From Argyresthia goedartella (taxonomy: Eukaryota > Arthropoda > Insecta > Lepidoptera > Argyresthiidae), in assembly GCA_949825045.1 (NCBI GenBank), contig OX463818.1, positions 28,288,906 to 28,352,905 of the forward strand: 64,000 bases of DNA, read 5' to 3'. Below are positions 19,905 to 32,601 of this stretch, in pieces. Below the pieces are notes generated by a model. That model saw only the letters and a list, made by a program, of their open reading frames with translations. It was not told where the DNA came from and made no database searches. Position 1 is the stretch's first letter; the number at the start of each line of letters is the position of its first letter. The translations under genes were made by a program, and so were the position numbers.

Positions 19905-21692
19905 ATACAGCCGACGGAGGTCTCTGCGGGTTCGGATCCCGCGGAGGTTCCCGCTAGGGACACGCCGCCTACTTACAGGGTGCCGCCACTCCACAGACGG
20001 TCATGCTCCCCACCGCCTCTGTGATAGCGTGGAGTTCGGACGGCAAATCATGTGTGGCACGAGCACTATTGGACTTGGGGGCCCAGGGGTGCGTAGTCTC
20101 GTGCAACCTTGTAAGACGGTTGGGCATTTCGGTAAGGGAGTATCCACATTCCATTCGGGGAATTGGGAACACGGAAGTCGGTTCCGTTAAGGGAGTATGT
20201 CGGATAACTCTCTCGTCATGGGTGGATTCATCGGTGAATCTGACGGTCACGGCATTAGTCATGCCTAATGTGATGGGCTCACACCCTCACGTACGGTTGA
20301 CGCCCTCGGTGCGACAGTTGGTCGCTGGGTTGTCACTGGTTGACCCGGAGTTTGATATTCCGGGCCCAGTAGACATTTTATTGGGTGTTGATGCCTAGGG
20401 ATACCTGTTAGTGCCAGGTGTCCACGTGTTGCAGGCGACTGGTCTGGTTTCGGTCAACACCAGACTGGGCCATGCGGTAATGGGTCCGGTCATGCCGGCT
20501 GCCCCACGCCTAGCGACTAGTAGTCCCTTATTCGGTTCTGTACTCTCGGAGGTGATACAGAAGTTTTGGGAGGTGGAGGAACCACCTACGGTCCGCCGGT
20601 TGGACCCGGTTGAAGAAGAGTGTGAACAGTTTTATCGGAACAATACTGGTCGCCTTCGGTCAGGTCGATTTATCACACGTCTTCCATTCCGGAGTGATCG
20701 CCCACCGCTGGGCAGTTCACACCATGCAGCCGAGACGCGGCTTCTGTCGATGGAACGACGCATGAAGCGTGACGGGATTTTCCGGCAGAAGTACGTCGAC
20801 TTCATGCGGGAATACGAGTCGCTCGGCCACATGTCGGTTTCGGGTATCGACTGGAAGCGTGAAGACCACTGCTTCCTGCCTCATCACGCGGTCTTGAGGA
20901 CCCCGGAGGGCAAAATACGGGTAGTGTTCGATGGATCGGCATCAACATCTAACGGCATGAACCTGAAGCAGTGTTTGCATTCAGGGCCGAAGTTGAACCA
21001 TGACATCGTGGATGTTATCACACGGTTCCGTCGACACAATGTTGTGTTTGTAGCTGACATCCGGATGATGTTTAGGCAGACGGTCATTCACCCTGACGAT
21101 AGACGGTATCAGCTGATACCGTGGCGAGAGAGCCCAGATCAGCCCATCAAGGTGTACGAGCTGAACACCAACACGTACGGGCTACGGTCTAGTCCTTATT
21201 TGGCGATTCGCACTCTGCGGGAGTTAGCGGATCGAGAACGGTTAAATTTCCTTAGAGGAGCAGCGATCCTGGAGCAGGATCTCTAAGTGGACTAGCTGTA
21301 TCGGTGCAGATTCCGTAGAGGAGGCGCTCGCTCGACGGGACGAGCTAGTTGAGCTCTTACGGGGTGGAGGTTACGAGCTCCGGAAATGGATGTCGAACTC
21401 TCCAAAGTTACTGTCTGGTCTTCCGGATGACTACCAGCAGGATCCTCACATTTTCGAAAATCTGGAAAATCCGAATATGTTGTCGGTATTAGGCGTCCAG
21501 TACCAGCCGGTGTCAGACATGTTTTCGTATCGGGTCGAGTTGGACTCCCCGAAGGTCTGGACGAAACGGAACGTCCTTTCAACGGTGGCTAGGACATTTG
21601 ATCCAAACGGGTGGATCACCCCGGTACCATTTCAGCTTAAGTGTTTTATGCAGCAATTGTGGTCTGCTGAGCTGAGCGTAGCTAATAGCTAA
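19905..21692 (+). mobile_element. BEL/Pao retrotransposon, second copy (decayed, truncated both ends)
   Basis: It begins in the last codons of gag (near 19905), shares the gag-pol junction and pol of the minus-strand copy with high similarity, and extends further 3' through the RT region to about 21692. LTRs, most of gag, RNase H and integrase are absent. Several inactivating changes are listed under the pol entry. Confidence 0.85.
19958..21692 (+). pseudogene. Pao pol remnant (protease to RT)
   Basis: The gag stop is an amber codon at 19955-19957, in frame with pol whose first Met is at 20003. The protease active site reads LLDLGAQG where the other copy has LLDSGAQG, so the catalytic Asp-Ser-Gly is lost. 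A TAG replaces a Leu codon at about 20396. RT fingers and palm are readable (IRVVFDGSAST, VADIRMMFRQTV, YELNTNTYGLRSSPYLA). At the YVDD box two stops and a one-base shift occur around 21284-21297. The frame resumes with WMSNSPKLLSGLPDDY and ends in TFDPNGWITPV before homology stops. It cannot encode active enzymes. Confidence 0.85.
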
Positions 21693-22519
21693 AAAAATAA
21701 TAGGTACGCATTCGCATTTGTTTCTGCTTCATTTTCACAAAAGACAGCAGATCTAAGAAAACTTAATAATAACTCAAGCAAATGCGAATTTTTACGATCG
21801 TCGACTAAAGAACAAAGCCAAGTAACATTGAATTATAAGCCACCCAACTTGAAAGATAGAAAGTGACTTAGCCCTGAATTCGGGTCATGTAAAAAAGATA
21901 GAAGATAGAAGTTCGAAGAAATCCACTAACATTAATAAAAAACATAGATCCCGAAGAAATATTGACCTTGTCTTTTTGTAAATTTATTAAATTTATTTAT
22001 TTTGTTTTGTTATTTGTCTTCAAACCCAAACAAACATTATGATTTACTTAGCAAAAAATTTGGCACTCATTAGTTTAGCGCGAATGTTACAAAGCTTTCA
22101 CCTTTATTCATCGTTGACGTGGCACGTTTCACGTTGCAGCAACGGAGGAAATTTTACGCCTGTAATAAAAGTCCCAGGTGGCGCCAGCTATATCGTAGAA
22201 TTTTATCATTCGGTTGGCTATTTCATGAAATGATCAAATTCCATGATTTAATTACGACATATACTTGCGCTTGGCAAATGGTGTTCCACTTCAACTTCAG
22301 TTAGACCTAACAGATAGGATTAATGAAGCCTTGAGATTAGTCCCTGAGTTTGATGAAAACTCTAATTGGATCACCGATTGGTTACGCAATTTGCTTATAT
22401 TACTGTAACAAATATGAAAGTACTTAACGATGATGAATGCAACCTACGGCATATAAGACGAAAAATTTTGTATTTGTCTAGTCAAGTAAAATGTAATAAA
22501 GTACGATTGGGTCAACAAT
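21693..22519. other. non-coding stretch, mostly unrecognised
   Basis: An inverted pair ATTCGCATTTG...CAAATGCGAAT lies at about 21709-21790. Around 22290-22360 the translation EALRLVPEFDENSNWI hints at a retroelement gag fragment, but it is too short to assign. Confidence 0.35.
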
Positions 22520-22711
22520 ATTCAATTAAATGCTCTCATACTTCAACCGTACCAAAAAACTCGGTTTTACTAGGAGTAAATCGACTACGGATGCAGGTAT
22601 TACCCTTATATCTCATATTAATATTCATGGGAGGGCACACAAGATGCTATCGGAGTGTTTTGCGATCTGTCGAAAGCATTTGATTGTCTTGACCATGATC
22701 CGCTACTAATA
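22520..22711 (+). pseudogene. RT fragment of LINE family C (first piece)
   Basis: Reads GFTRSKSTTDAGITLISHI, a frameshift, then DAIGVFCDLSKAFDCLDHD, the RT motif A block. It ends at 22711. The same family appears at 37275-37740, and the next RT block is found at 25930-26060, beyond a 3.2-kb insertion. Confidence 0.7.
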
Positions 22712-22719
22712 AAATAAAA

Positions 22720-22845
22720 TCATTTATCATATCATCATCATATTCAGCCCACATCGACCCACTGCTGGATATAGGCCTCTTCTCTAAAGCGCCGATCTCC
22801 CCGGTCTTGTAACAATCGCACCCAGGAACACTTCTGACCTTGTAG
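22720..22845. repeat. dispersed RTE-type LINE end
   Basis: Contains ATCATCATATTCAGCCCA and CCCACTGCTGGATATAGGCC, words widespread in moth and butterfly genomes at the ends of RTE-type LINEs. A decayed relative is at about 28675-28735. Confidence 0.55.
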
Positions 22846-25800
22846 ACACTTTTAGTCAGCAATGTATAGACGGCATTCTTGTGTCGGAATCATTCCATCA
22901 TTCCTTAAGCCTAGCCTGCCCTCTTCTATGTACTGTCTTCCAGGATACAGGCTGTTTAGGAATGACAGAGTTGGGAAGGCTGACGGAGAGGTTGCTGTCT
23001 ACCTGCGCTCGGATATCCCGTGCAAAGTAGTCAGTGCTTCTCCGAGCCATTACTCCGAATCTGCGGAGTATCTTTTCTTGGAAATCTGTCTTCACCATAA
23101 TAAGGTTCTTCTAGGTGTTTTCTACAGCCCTTCTCTTCGTATAGACTACTTTGAGTCGTTCGAATCCCTTTTGAATGAATTGACCTCACTGTATAGTGAT
23201 ACTCTTATTCTTGGTGATTTTAACACCTGTCTTCTCAAAAATAAATGTCGCTCTGATAAACTCCAGTCGATAGTTGACTCCTTGAATATGCATATTCTTC
23301 CCCTCGATGCTACTCACTTTCAACCTCATTGTACACCCTCCCTCCTTGATCTGATTATAACATCCGATCCTGATAAGGTAGCTGCTCACGGTCAAATCAA
23401 TACCCCTTTCTCTTACCATGATCTGATATTTCTATCATACAAGATAAGGTCTCCCAAGAGTAGAGCTAAATTCTTAGATATTCGCAGCTTTAAAAAATTG
23501 GATCTTGACTCTCTTAAAGCTGATGCCTCCTCTATTGATTGGTCCCCCGTCATCTCTAGCGAGACCGTTGATGACAAAGTCAACAACTTCAACACAATTA
23601 TCTTGGGGCTGTTTGACAGACACGCTCCGATCAAGAGAGTTAGGGTGAAGCACCTGCCCGCACCTTGGCTAAACGACGTTATCAAACGCTTAATGACCAA
23701 GAGGAACCGAGCTAAATGCCGCTACAAGAAAGACCCAACTAACGAGAACTTTCACATATTCAAATCTCTCCGTAATCGATGCAACCGTATGTGTCGTGAC
23801 GCTAAGCGCCGCCACATATACGGGTGCATAAAGAACTACACTCCTGCTCAGGTGTGGAAGTTTCTACGTACTCTTGGCGTCGGTAAGTCCCGGGATCTGC
23901 CAGTCGGTAATGTCAATCTCAACGGTCTCAATAGATTCTTCTCTGCCCCCCCTATCGTGATGGACTTTATCGTCAAGGAAGCCACCCTGCGTAGCCTCCG
24001 GTTAAGACCTGCTGCTACTACTACTCCTTCCGAGTTCAGCCCGGTTGGAGTCGATGCTGTTAGGAAGGCAGTGCTGGCAATTTCTTCTAAAGCTGTTGGA
24101 GATGACAACATTTGTCCTCGAATGATCAGGAGCGTGCTCGACGAGCTGCTTCCTGCAATCACTCATTTAATTAACTATTCTTTATCAGAGTGTTCCTTTC
24201 CCAAAGTATGGAAGAAGGCACATGTCATCCCTTTGCCTAAAACATCCAATCCTTCCTCCTTCAAGGAGTTTCGTCCCATCTCCATCCTACCGCTCCTTTC
24301 CAAAGTTCTTGAATCCGTTGTCTATACCCAGTTCTCTTCCTATCTATCCAGAAATAATTTGATCAACCGCTTCAAATCCGGCTTCAGGTCAGGTCACTGC
24401 ACCGCAACGGCTTTGTTAAAGGTCACGGATGATATCCAGTTCGCTATGGATAACAAACAGCTTTCTGTGCTAGCACTGCTTGACTTCAGTAGCGCCTTCA
24501 ACTGTGTTGATTTTGACATTCTCACTCAAATATTAAGGTCCCTTAATGTCTCGTCTCGCTCGGCCTGCTGGTTTGACTCTTATCTTAGAGATCGCCAGCA
24601 GCACATAAGGTCTGAGGAGACCTTTACTGAGTGGTGCGATCTTTTGGCGGGAGTTCCACAGGGTGGTATTCTTTCCCCTCTCTTATTCTCTGTCTTCATC
24701 AACTCCATCTCCGATGTTATCTCCTCCCCATATCATCTCTTTGCTGATGATCTTCAGATTTATCGTCATTTCCTCTTTAGTGATGTGAACCTGGCTATAG
24801 ACACACTGAACGCTGACCTTGAGAACATCAGAACCTGGGTTTTGTCATACGGATTGCTGGTAAACCCCAGTAAGTCCCAGGCGATTATTATAGGTACTAG
24901 ACACTCTTTAAACGTATTGCAACAATTGCCCATACCGCCGGTTACCTATGACGGTACTCTAATCGCCTACAGTGACAAGGCCAAAAACCTGGGTGTCATG
25001 TTTGATAGACAACTCTCCTGGACGTTAGTCCATGTCAGACCATGTCAGCGAGGTCAGTAGGCGCGTCTTTGCCACCTTTCACTCACTAAGACGGCTTCAG
25101 AACTTTCTGCCCCATCAAACAAAAATTACTCCTGCTCAATCTCTTCTTCTCCCCTTGATCGATTATGCCGATGTTTGTTGGGCTAGCGCCAACGAAGAGC
25201 AACTGAACAGACTCGAGCGTCTTCAAAATCTCGGGATTCGGTTTATCTTCGGACTGCGCAAGTTCGACCACGTCTCGCAGTATCGCAAGGAGTTAAAATG
25301 GCTGCCGATTCGTCTTCGTCGGGACACACACATCCTCACTCTTCTATTCAACATCTTAACCAACCCTCGATACCCTAGCTTTCTCCGTGAGCTTTTTCAA
25401 TTTCTCCCTTCGGCTCGTCCACGTAGAACTCACACGGCTTCCCTGCTCTCTATACCTCATCACAACACCGTCGCATACAAGCACTGTTTTCGATTGCGGG
25501 CGATCACTCTCTGGAACTCGCTTCCCTGCACTATCAGAGATAGTCCATCTCTGCCCGTCTTTAAGAATCGTTTGAAGGAGCATTATCTTTCTCTATCCTA
25601 GATTTGAGCTTTGTATATATTAGTTTATTTAGGTGTATTTATATTTTTATATAATATTTATGTACTTGTGTATGTAGTGTATCTAGCAGTTAATTCAATA
25701 GTTCAGTAATATATGTATGTATCTTATCAGAGCACATAGGTCTATCCTGTATATTAAATTATTTTTATCAACCTTGGGTTTGCTGGAAGAGATCTCTATT

Positions 25801-25880
25801 TAGAGATAAGCATGCCTTTGTAGATGTCCTTTCTGTTTATTATATCTTATGTTGTTTTATGTGCAGTAAATATATACGAA
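22846..25880 (+). mobile_element. family A LINE, best-preserved copy
   Basis: A 5'-truncated copy with most of the endonuclease, a full RT and a 3' UTR carrying the family stem-loop (25779-25820). It has inserted between two pieces of family C LINE. ORF1 and the first endonuclease residues are absent. Confidence 0.85.
22862..25601 (+). pseudogene. family A ORF2: endonuclease and reverse transcriptase, one frameshift
   Basis: The first frame (22862-25060) has the endonuclease GDFNT box (LILGDFNTCLL) and a YHD sequence in place of SDH. RT follows: FRPISILPLLSKVLE, motif A LALLDFSSAFN, motif B GVPQGGILSPLLF, motif C HLFADDLQIY and the LVNPSKSQ thumb. A tandem 10-base duplication at 25030-25049 throws the frame off. 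The rest is in frame in 25032-25601, with LPLIDYADVCWA and WNSLPCTIRDSP, ending KEHYLSLS. Apart from that duplication the coding region from the truncation point to the stop is open. The family appears CR1/jockey-like; the clade is not certain. Confidence 0.85.
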
Positions 25881-25929
25881 ATATACGAATAATTAAGGAG
25901 TAAAAATACAGTGTTGGATCTACTATGAT

Positions 25930-26060
25930 CATACTTAGCTATATAATTCAAAGGGCAGAAGTCAATGGCGTTAAATCTGATGGATCGGGAGTAAAAATTG
26001 GCATTTCACAAGGTTCCATATAAGACCCCTCCTTAATCCTGGTATACATATTTTTAGAAG
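25930..26060 (+). pseudogene. RT fragment of LINE family C (second piece)
   Basis: One frame reads QRAEVNGVKSDGSGVKIGIS then QGSI, a stop, and DPSLILVYIF. This is RT motif B (QGSILGP-type). It is the block expected after the motif A piece ending at 22711, so the two were probably one element before the family A LINE arrived. Confidence 0.65.
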
Positions 26061-26670
26061 CAGAAGGATAATTTTATTTAAAAAAAAACAATTACAAATT
26101 TAACCTTACTTTATTCTCTCGATTTATGATTATAAAAATATTTGCAAACTAAAACAAAAATCCAGTAATAATCACAAATTAAATTTACACAGCAAAATAT
26201 AAAACAACGAACAATCGCACCAGCCAACTGCGTTGAGCACCGAACCCACATGCCAGCGTCATCGAGCGCAGACGAGCAAATGGGAGCCCCAACCCCAGTT
26301 TCGCCCATATTTATAGGCACGGCGCCTCACACCGCCGCTGATGACTACATAAAAGCCTCATCTATCCTGACACGGCCAGTTCTGACAGGGGTCCATCCTC
26401 GGACCCATCATCTTCATCGATGTGACGGATAGCGGAAGAGTCGTTGGCACCAACTTGCGACAAAGGACCTGCCACAATTTTTTTTTATTTTTTTTTTCGT
26501 GACACGTACACAATTTCTGTCAAAACGTGGTGATAATTTGCTTCCTTGATTGGTATTCTTGGGGCCTAAACTGTATCCAAAGGATTCGTTTCAAATCACT
26601 ACAGATTTAATTTTCAATTAATAGGTACTTCCACCAGCATGATATATCAAGGGACAATCGAAGCTAGAAG
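26061..26670. other. upstream region of gene A, no gene recognised
   Basis: A moderately GC-rich block at 26220-26460 has a short ORF on each strand but no family features. The rest is AT-rich with an A run near 26080 and a T run near 26480. Confidence 0.4.
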
Positions 26671-26698
26671 TATAAACCACAGAACAGTGCATCCAGTT
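26671..26698 (+). promoter_or_regulatory. putative core promoter of gene A
   Basis: TATAAA at 26671-26676 is followed by CCAGTTC at 26694-26700, an initiator-like site (insect TCAGT type). Transcription starting near 26696 would give a 5' UTR of about 17 bases before the ATG at 26713. The spacing is slightly short. Confidence 0.45.
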
Positions 26699-26712
26699 CA
26701 CTGTTATTGAAG

Positions 26713-26760
26713 ATGGTATGGAATTATGTGTTTACTGGGATTCTAGTACTTTTTGCTACG
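26713..26760 (+). CDS. gene A exon 1: signal peptide
   Basis: Sixteen codons beginning MVWNYVF with a hydrophobic core (TGILVLFAT). The donor is GTAAAC at 26761. A TATA box lies 37 bases before the ATG. Confidence 0.65.
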
Positions 26761-29700
26761 GTAAACACTGAATTAGTACCGTTATAACTACTCAATAAAT
26801 GTATAATATTATACCACATAAGAAGTACTGTATTTATTTGTTTTGCAGATTTCATTCAGCGAGGGCTACGATGATGTCGAAACTTCTGATGGTTTAACGT
26901 CACAAAATCATTACGGTGAGGCAAACCTACAAATAATATAAATTCTAAAAATAATAAAACATACGTCGATACGAGTTACTCCTATAGGGAGTCAGAGGCA
27001 GAGAAGTACCCACGTTGGGTAGACTTTAAAAAGCTTTTTTTTTTCTTTTTTTGGTAGATAGCTAGGTCTTGTGGGTAAACGATCCTAGTGTTGCAGCCTT
27101 CGGAACTCAATTGTTTTCCAGATTTTTTATTTTTTATTTATAGTAACAAAAAATCAAAGTAAAAATGTCGTTATTACTGGAGATATTTCATTATATTATA
27201 TACAGTGATAAAGATACACATACTTACTAAACGTATTTTTGGCCTCTTCTGTCCGTTGGTCCACTGTAAAAGAAGAAGGGCGATGAAAGTCCCACACATT
27301 GATTTTAAGGTCTTTTTTAAAAATTGATTGTATTTAACTATTACAAATGTTACAATATAAATTAATAATAATCTTGAATATTGAAATTTAGTCAGTCGTT
27401 TCGTCATCACTCAAAATACTTGCATTTCGGAGGTTTTTATCCGTATAAGTTATAGGTTAGGTTTGTACTTAGAAGAAGCAAAACCGGAGCGCAGCCGAGA
27501 GAAGCCTAAGCAATAGTACCGTTTTTCTATGTCGTCTCTAAATATACTTATTTATAATGCGCAGAAAAATCAGCAAAATCATCTGAAACCGTACGCTTTC
27601 TGTACTTAGTCATTCCCCCAAGTTAATCCATTAATAGTAAATCTATCACATTTCGTATTATTAAAATCTCGTAAAAAAGAGTTTAAAATATGGTGGGAAT
27701 ATAATATTTTTTATAGAGTCGGGGCTGTTTACAAGTAGTACAGAATTACAGGGTGTCCGGTTATTTACGATAAGACTAAAGCCGCGTATACAGGTTGTAA
27801 CAGAAAAGTGTAGTCATATCTTAGTGAAGTCATCCTGAATCACATTCACTATGAATCCAAATCATGTTTATTTTTAAACATTTCCATACGTTTTGGGCTG
27901 TACGGTAGATGGATTACTATTATTTACTTTGAATAAGTAAGCTAGTCTGATGAAATTTGTTTCGTGCTAAAAGTGGTTGTAATGGCTGTGTGAGCTGTAA
28001 ACTTTGTGAACGACACAGGGAATTTGCGTTTTTTTAATTTCCTGCCCCCTCACAAATTTGACCCCTTGAAGTTTATCGGAGGAACAAGTGGAACTATAAT
28101 ATAAAACAAAACCGACTGCATTTTCATTTAATACCACATACAAACTCATGTATAAAAGTTGCCGCAACAATTACTTTGTGACACCATTTCTCCACCATTT
28201 TGGAAAATTTCCAAAAACTGAATTGGCACAAAAAGCATATAATTATCGTGCCCTCTCACAAAGTTACACGTGAATCCGGACATCCGGACAGAAATACGAA
28301 ATAATTTTTGCCCAAGCTGAAACGGTGACGCTTCGTCAGCGCTACACGCTCGTTAGCCCAAATATTTCTACTACACCCTGTAATAAAATCATGCTCAATC
28401 AGGACAGCTAACGTAGATTGCCCTAAAGTGCAGGTATTATGCAGATGGGTGATTCTGTTTCTTACTGTAAAAACAATCAAATGCATTTTACTTCAGATTA
28501 CGTCGGTGCCAATGATGTTCTGCAATTCATGCGCCAAAACCTAGGAATTAGGCGTCAAATCGTTTCCAGTGAAGACCTGCCGTTAACGTTGCCGGACGTT
28601 AACAGTGCTCCGACGGACGTTAACCTGCCGTTGAGTGATACCGAAAATGGTAAATGAAATTCATTATCAGCTCAGCATGCTTTTACCCATTGCTGGATAT
28701 CTCTTGCACATCTCTATAGGGCCACCCAAGCATATGTTATAATGAGGCGGACCATAATAGCACTATACACGATGTAACATGAAATAAACATTTACATACA
28801 GGCACTTACATTGCTTCTGGCCCCACCTTAGGATACCCTTTGTTGTGGGAACCAGAAAGGACAGTAACAGAAAGGTGTAGTCATATTTTAAAAGTGGTTG
28901 TTAGGGAGATCGTTCTGAACAATTTTTATTATGACACGGATTTGTTCAGAACAACTTTATTTTTTAGTTTTTCATTCCTCGTGAAGTGAAAAGTAGTGTT
29001 GCTCTGATCAAATCACTTTCAAAAAGAAAGTTGCTCAGAATGACGTCACACCTTTCTGTTAAAGCTAGTATAATCGCCTAATTAAGATTATTTTATAGGC
29101 CCAATGTGTTTTTAAAATATAATTTACATTTTATTTACTCAATACAGTAACATTTTCTTTCAAAAACCATTTTGCGACTGAAAAGTTTATACTATTGTTA
29201 TGTTAACGTTTTCATTGAGACCATTTGATAAGATTTTCGTATAGTTCGTTTGCGATAACGTTTAATAAACTTTTTTATAAGATTTTTGGATGTACTACTA
29301 CTATACGACGATACGAAATATATTTTCAATAACCACTATTAAACCACTGTTTAAACCACTGATTAAAACACAGGGAAAAATCCCAACTTCTGTCTGTCTG
29401 TCCTTCTGTCATTACCTCAGTAACTGTTAAAAGTATCATGATGAAATGAATATCAATTGCTTGATTCTGTAGTCTCCTATTTTTTGTGTAGAAGACAACT
29501 ACGTCACAATTTTGCTGAATTTGCGTTATGCTCGTAAAAGAATCTAAATCTGTACGTTACTTCCGGTTACTTACTAGAATCATGAAATTGGGCAAGAAGG
29601 TTACAGGAAAAATAATGAGAAATGTATGATTTTAATAAGGGGTTATTGGGTTTATTGGGGGGCCAACGCTTGAAATTATGATGGCTTGTGGAGGCTCGCC

Positions 29701-32552
29701 GAGCGTGCGGACGCGCCATTACAGGAAAATTATGAGAAATGTATGGTTTACATAGGTTATTTATTAAAAAAATTAAGTATTCCAAACTGTATCGTGACAA
29801 GTCTTATGAAAGGGCTTATTGCGAGGATCTCAAATATAAAATTTTATAAAACTGACATCTTAGTAAACAAAAATTTAAGAAAATAGGCAAAAATACCATT
29901 TCCCTCTCCCCTTGTCTCAGAAACTACTGACCTAGTTTTTTTTTAAGAACTATGTAATATAGGTCTTTAGTTCAATATTACAGGGAAAATATTGAAAAAT
30001 GTATAGTTTAAATAGGCAAAATTTCTTTCAATACCGCATACAAACTTGTAAATGCCTGGTAAATAATAACTTTGTAAACAACATTTTGCAAACTAAACAC
30101 ATGCAATTGCAAAAAACTCAAATACCATTGTGCGGTGGTACGGAACCCTTCGTGCGCAAGTCCGATTCGCACTTGGTTTCTAATCGATTAATTTTCCCAA
30201 TTTATCAATTTCCTTACTTTATGGGGATTTCTGTTAGCTTTTCAAAACCTTTTTAAAGCTGCGCGAAAGAAAATAAAATCATGTTTAAAATTCAAAATCA
30301 AAACGTGATTGAAACAGATACATAACGCGATATGGGCTGGGCCATGATGATACCCGCTCAAGTATACACGTTAAAGCAATACAGCCCTGGGAAATATACA
30401 CTATGTGATAATGGTAATACACGTGTTCATCGTCCTGTATGCTTATAATATGGACTGGGCTATGCGTATGGCATGACAATAAAATAAAATTGATGATGTC
30501 AGGAATTTTTGGTCATAGATTATTATTTGGTCAAAGATGATGCAATCAAGAATATGTATTACCTGAAATTCTCAGTAAAAAAAATCTTACGATTTCACGT
30601 TTATCCCAGCTTCAAGAATATTCTCGATTTAAGAACGCATCATTATAAATATCGTGACATAACATGATGATCTCAATGCGGACGTACGAGACGCCCATAC
30701 TAAAAACCTACTTTACACACAAAAGCGATATCACACTTTCCGCCACGAAACATGAACATTATAATAATATAATAATATATAAAGCTAAAAATGAAATAAC
30801 GGAAAAAATTATTCGACATATGAACAGAAAAAAAAGTCCGGGCATAGACGGAATACGAGTGGAGGACATTAAATATATAAGTAACGACCTAGTGCCTATA
30901 ATAACACACCTAATAAACAGATGTATTGAGTCATCCATCTACCCCGAACAGTTAAAGATAGGTGTAATAAGACCAATATACAAAAGCGGTAAACAAAATG
31001 ACGTAAACAACTATAGACCAATCACTATACTACCATGTATCGACAAAATTATTGAAAGATATTTTGGCAACCAAATAAACAATTATATACAAAAGAATAA
31101 TATTATTAATAATAAACAATACGGATTTCAAAAAAACCAGAGTACGGTAAAACTATTATCTAAATTTACAAACGAAATTAACGAACACCTTAACAATAAA
31201 AAACATGTACTTACGATATTTATAGACTTCAGTAAGGCATTCGAGACATTAAGATACGAAACACTTTATAACAAATTAGATCAAAACGGCATCTCCGGAC
31301 CACTACTCAACTGCATAAAAAATTACCATAGCAATAGACAGACAGTAGTAAAAATTGCGGATACTCTGAGTGACGCTATACCTACAGGAGAGGGCACCGC
31401 ACAAGGGTCCATTTTAGCTCCTTTAGAGTATTTATTTTATGTGAATGATATGTGTAACGTCACTCAGGAAGGGTCAGTTTACCAATTCGCCGACGATACA
31501 TGCCTGATTTCGGCTCACAGGGATATACGGGTAGCAGAAAAACATATGCAAGAACACTTTGACTTGATATGCAAATGGGCACACGACGTGGGGCTGGTGC
31601 TAAACCGTAACAAAACTAAAATCATTCACATTAGATCCTCGCACAATACAGATGAACACTCATTAAAAGTAATAACTCACGAACACGACTGCTTCCATAA
31701 TAAACACCTAAACTGTAAATGCAATGCGCTAGATATAGTAAAACAACACAAATATTTGGGCCTTATTATTGACGAGCGCTTCAACTGGGGACCACACATT
31801 CAACATGTATGTCAAAAACTGAGAGCTATACAAAGCAAGCTAGCCATATTAAAATATAAAGTCCCATATAAAATTCTACGACTAATATACCTAGCAATGG
31901 CCGAATCAATCATTGGATACGGCTTATCTAGCTATGGCAAAACATATAAAACTTACCTAGACTATATCTACAAACTACAAACCAGTATGCTAAAACTCAT
32001 TGCGCCAAAAAAAGTTAAGATGGAATGTAAAAATAAAAATCAATGGAACGGACTATTTAAATACTGCAAAATTCTCACAGTTTTTGATAAAATAAAATTA
32101 CATACACTAATTGAAGAAAACCATAACAAAACAAAATTGAACAAAAATGAGCGACCCGATAGATTGCGTAATTTACCTTATCAAAACTCATTCCACTTGC
32201 CACATTTCAATAATGTGTATGGTCAACGAACATGGATGTACTACTTGCCTAAAATTGTAAATGAACTACCAATAGATCTCCAAAACATGTTTATAAACAA
32301 TAATGATTTTAGTTTAAAGGTTAAAAACCACTTAATTGATAGTTACATACCTACCTAACATAGAACAAAAGGTCTTAGCTTGAGTTTTACCTAAGAACTA
32401 ACTTCATTCACTTTTTATTATACACCTAATGTATCTGCTTATAAATAAACTATTAACTGTATAACGAGAGCAATGACAGCGACGGATAAACCATGTCTGG
32501 TTTTCGTTCGCTGCTAAATGTACCTAAATCTAAGTTCTGAATATATGAATAA

Positions 32553-32601
<49 letters not shown>

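Noticed and set aside
26111..26432. Overlapping short ORFs on both strands before gene A
   Set aside because: No splice support, no motif, and the two strands are equally open.
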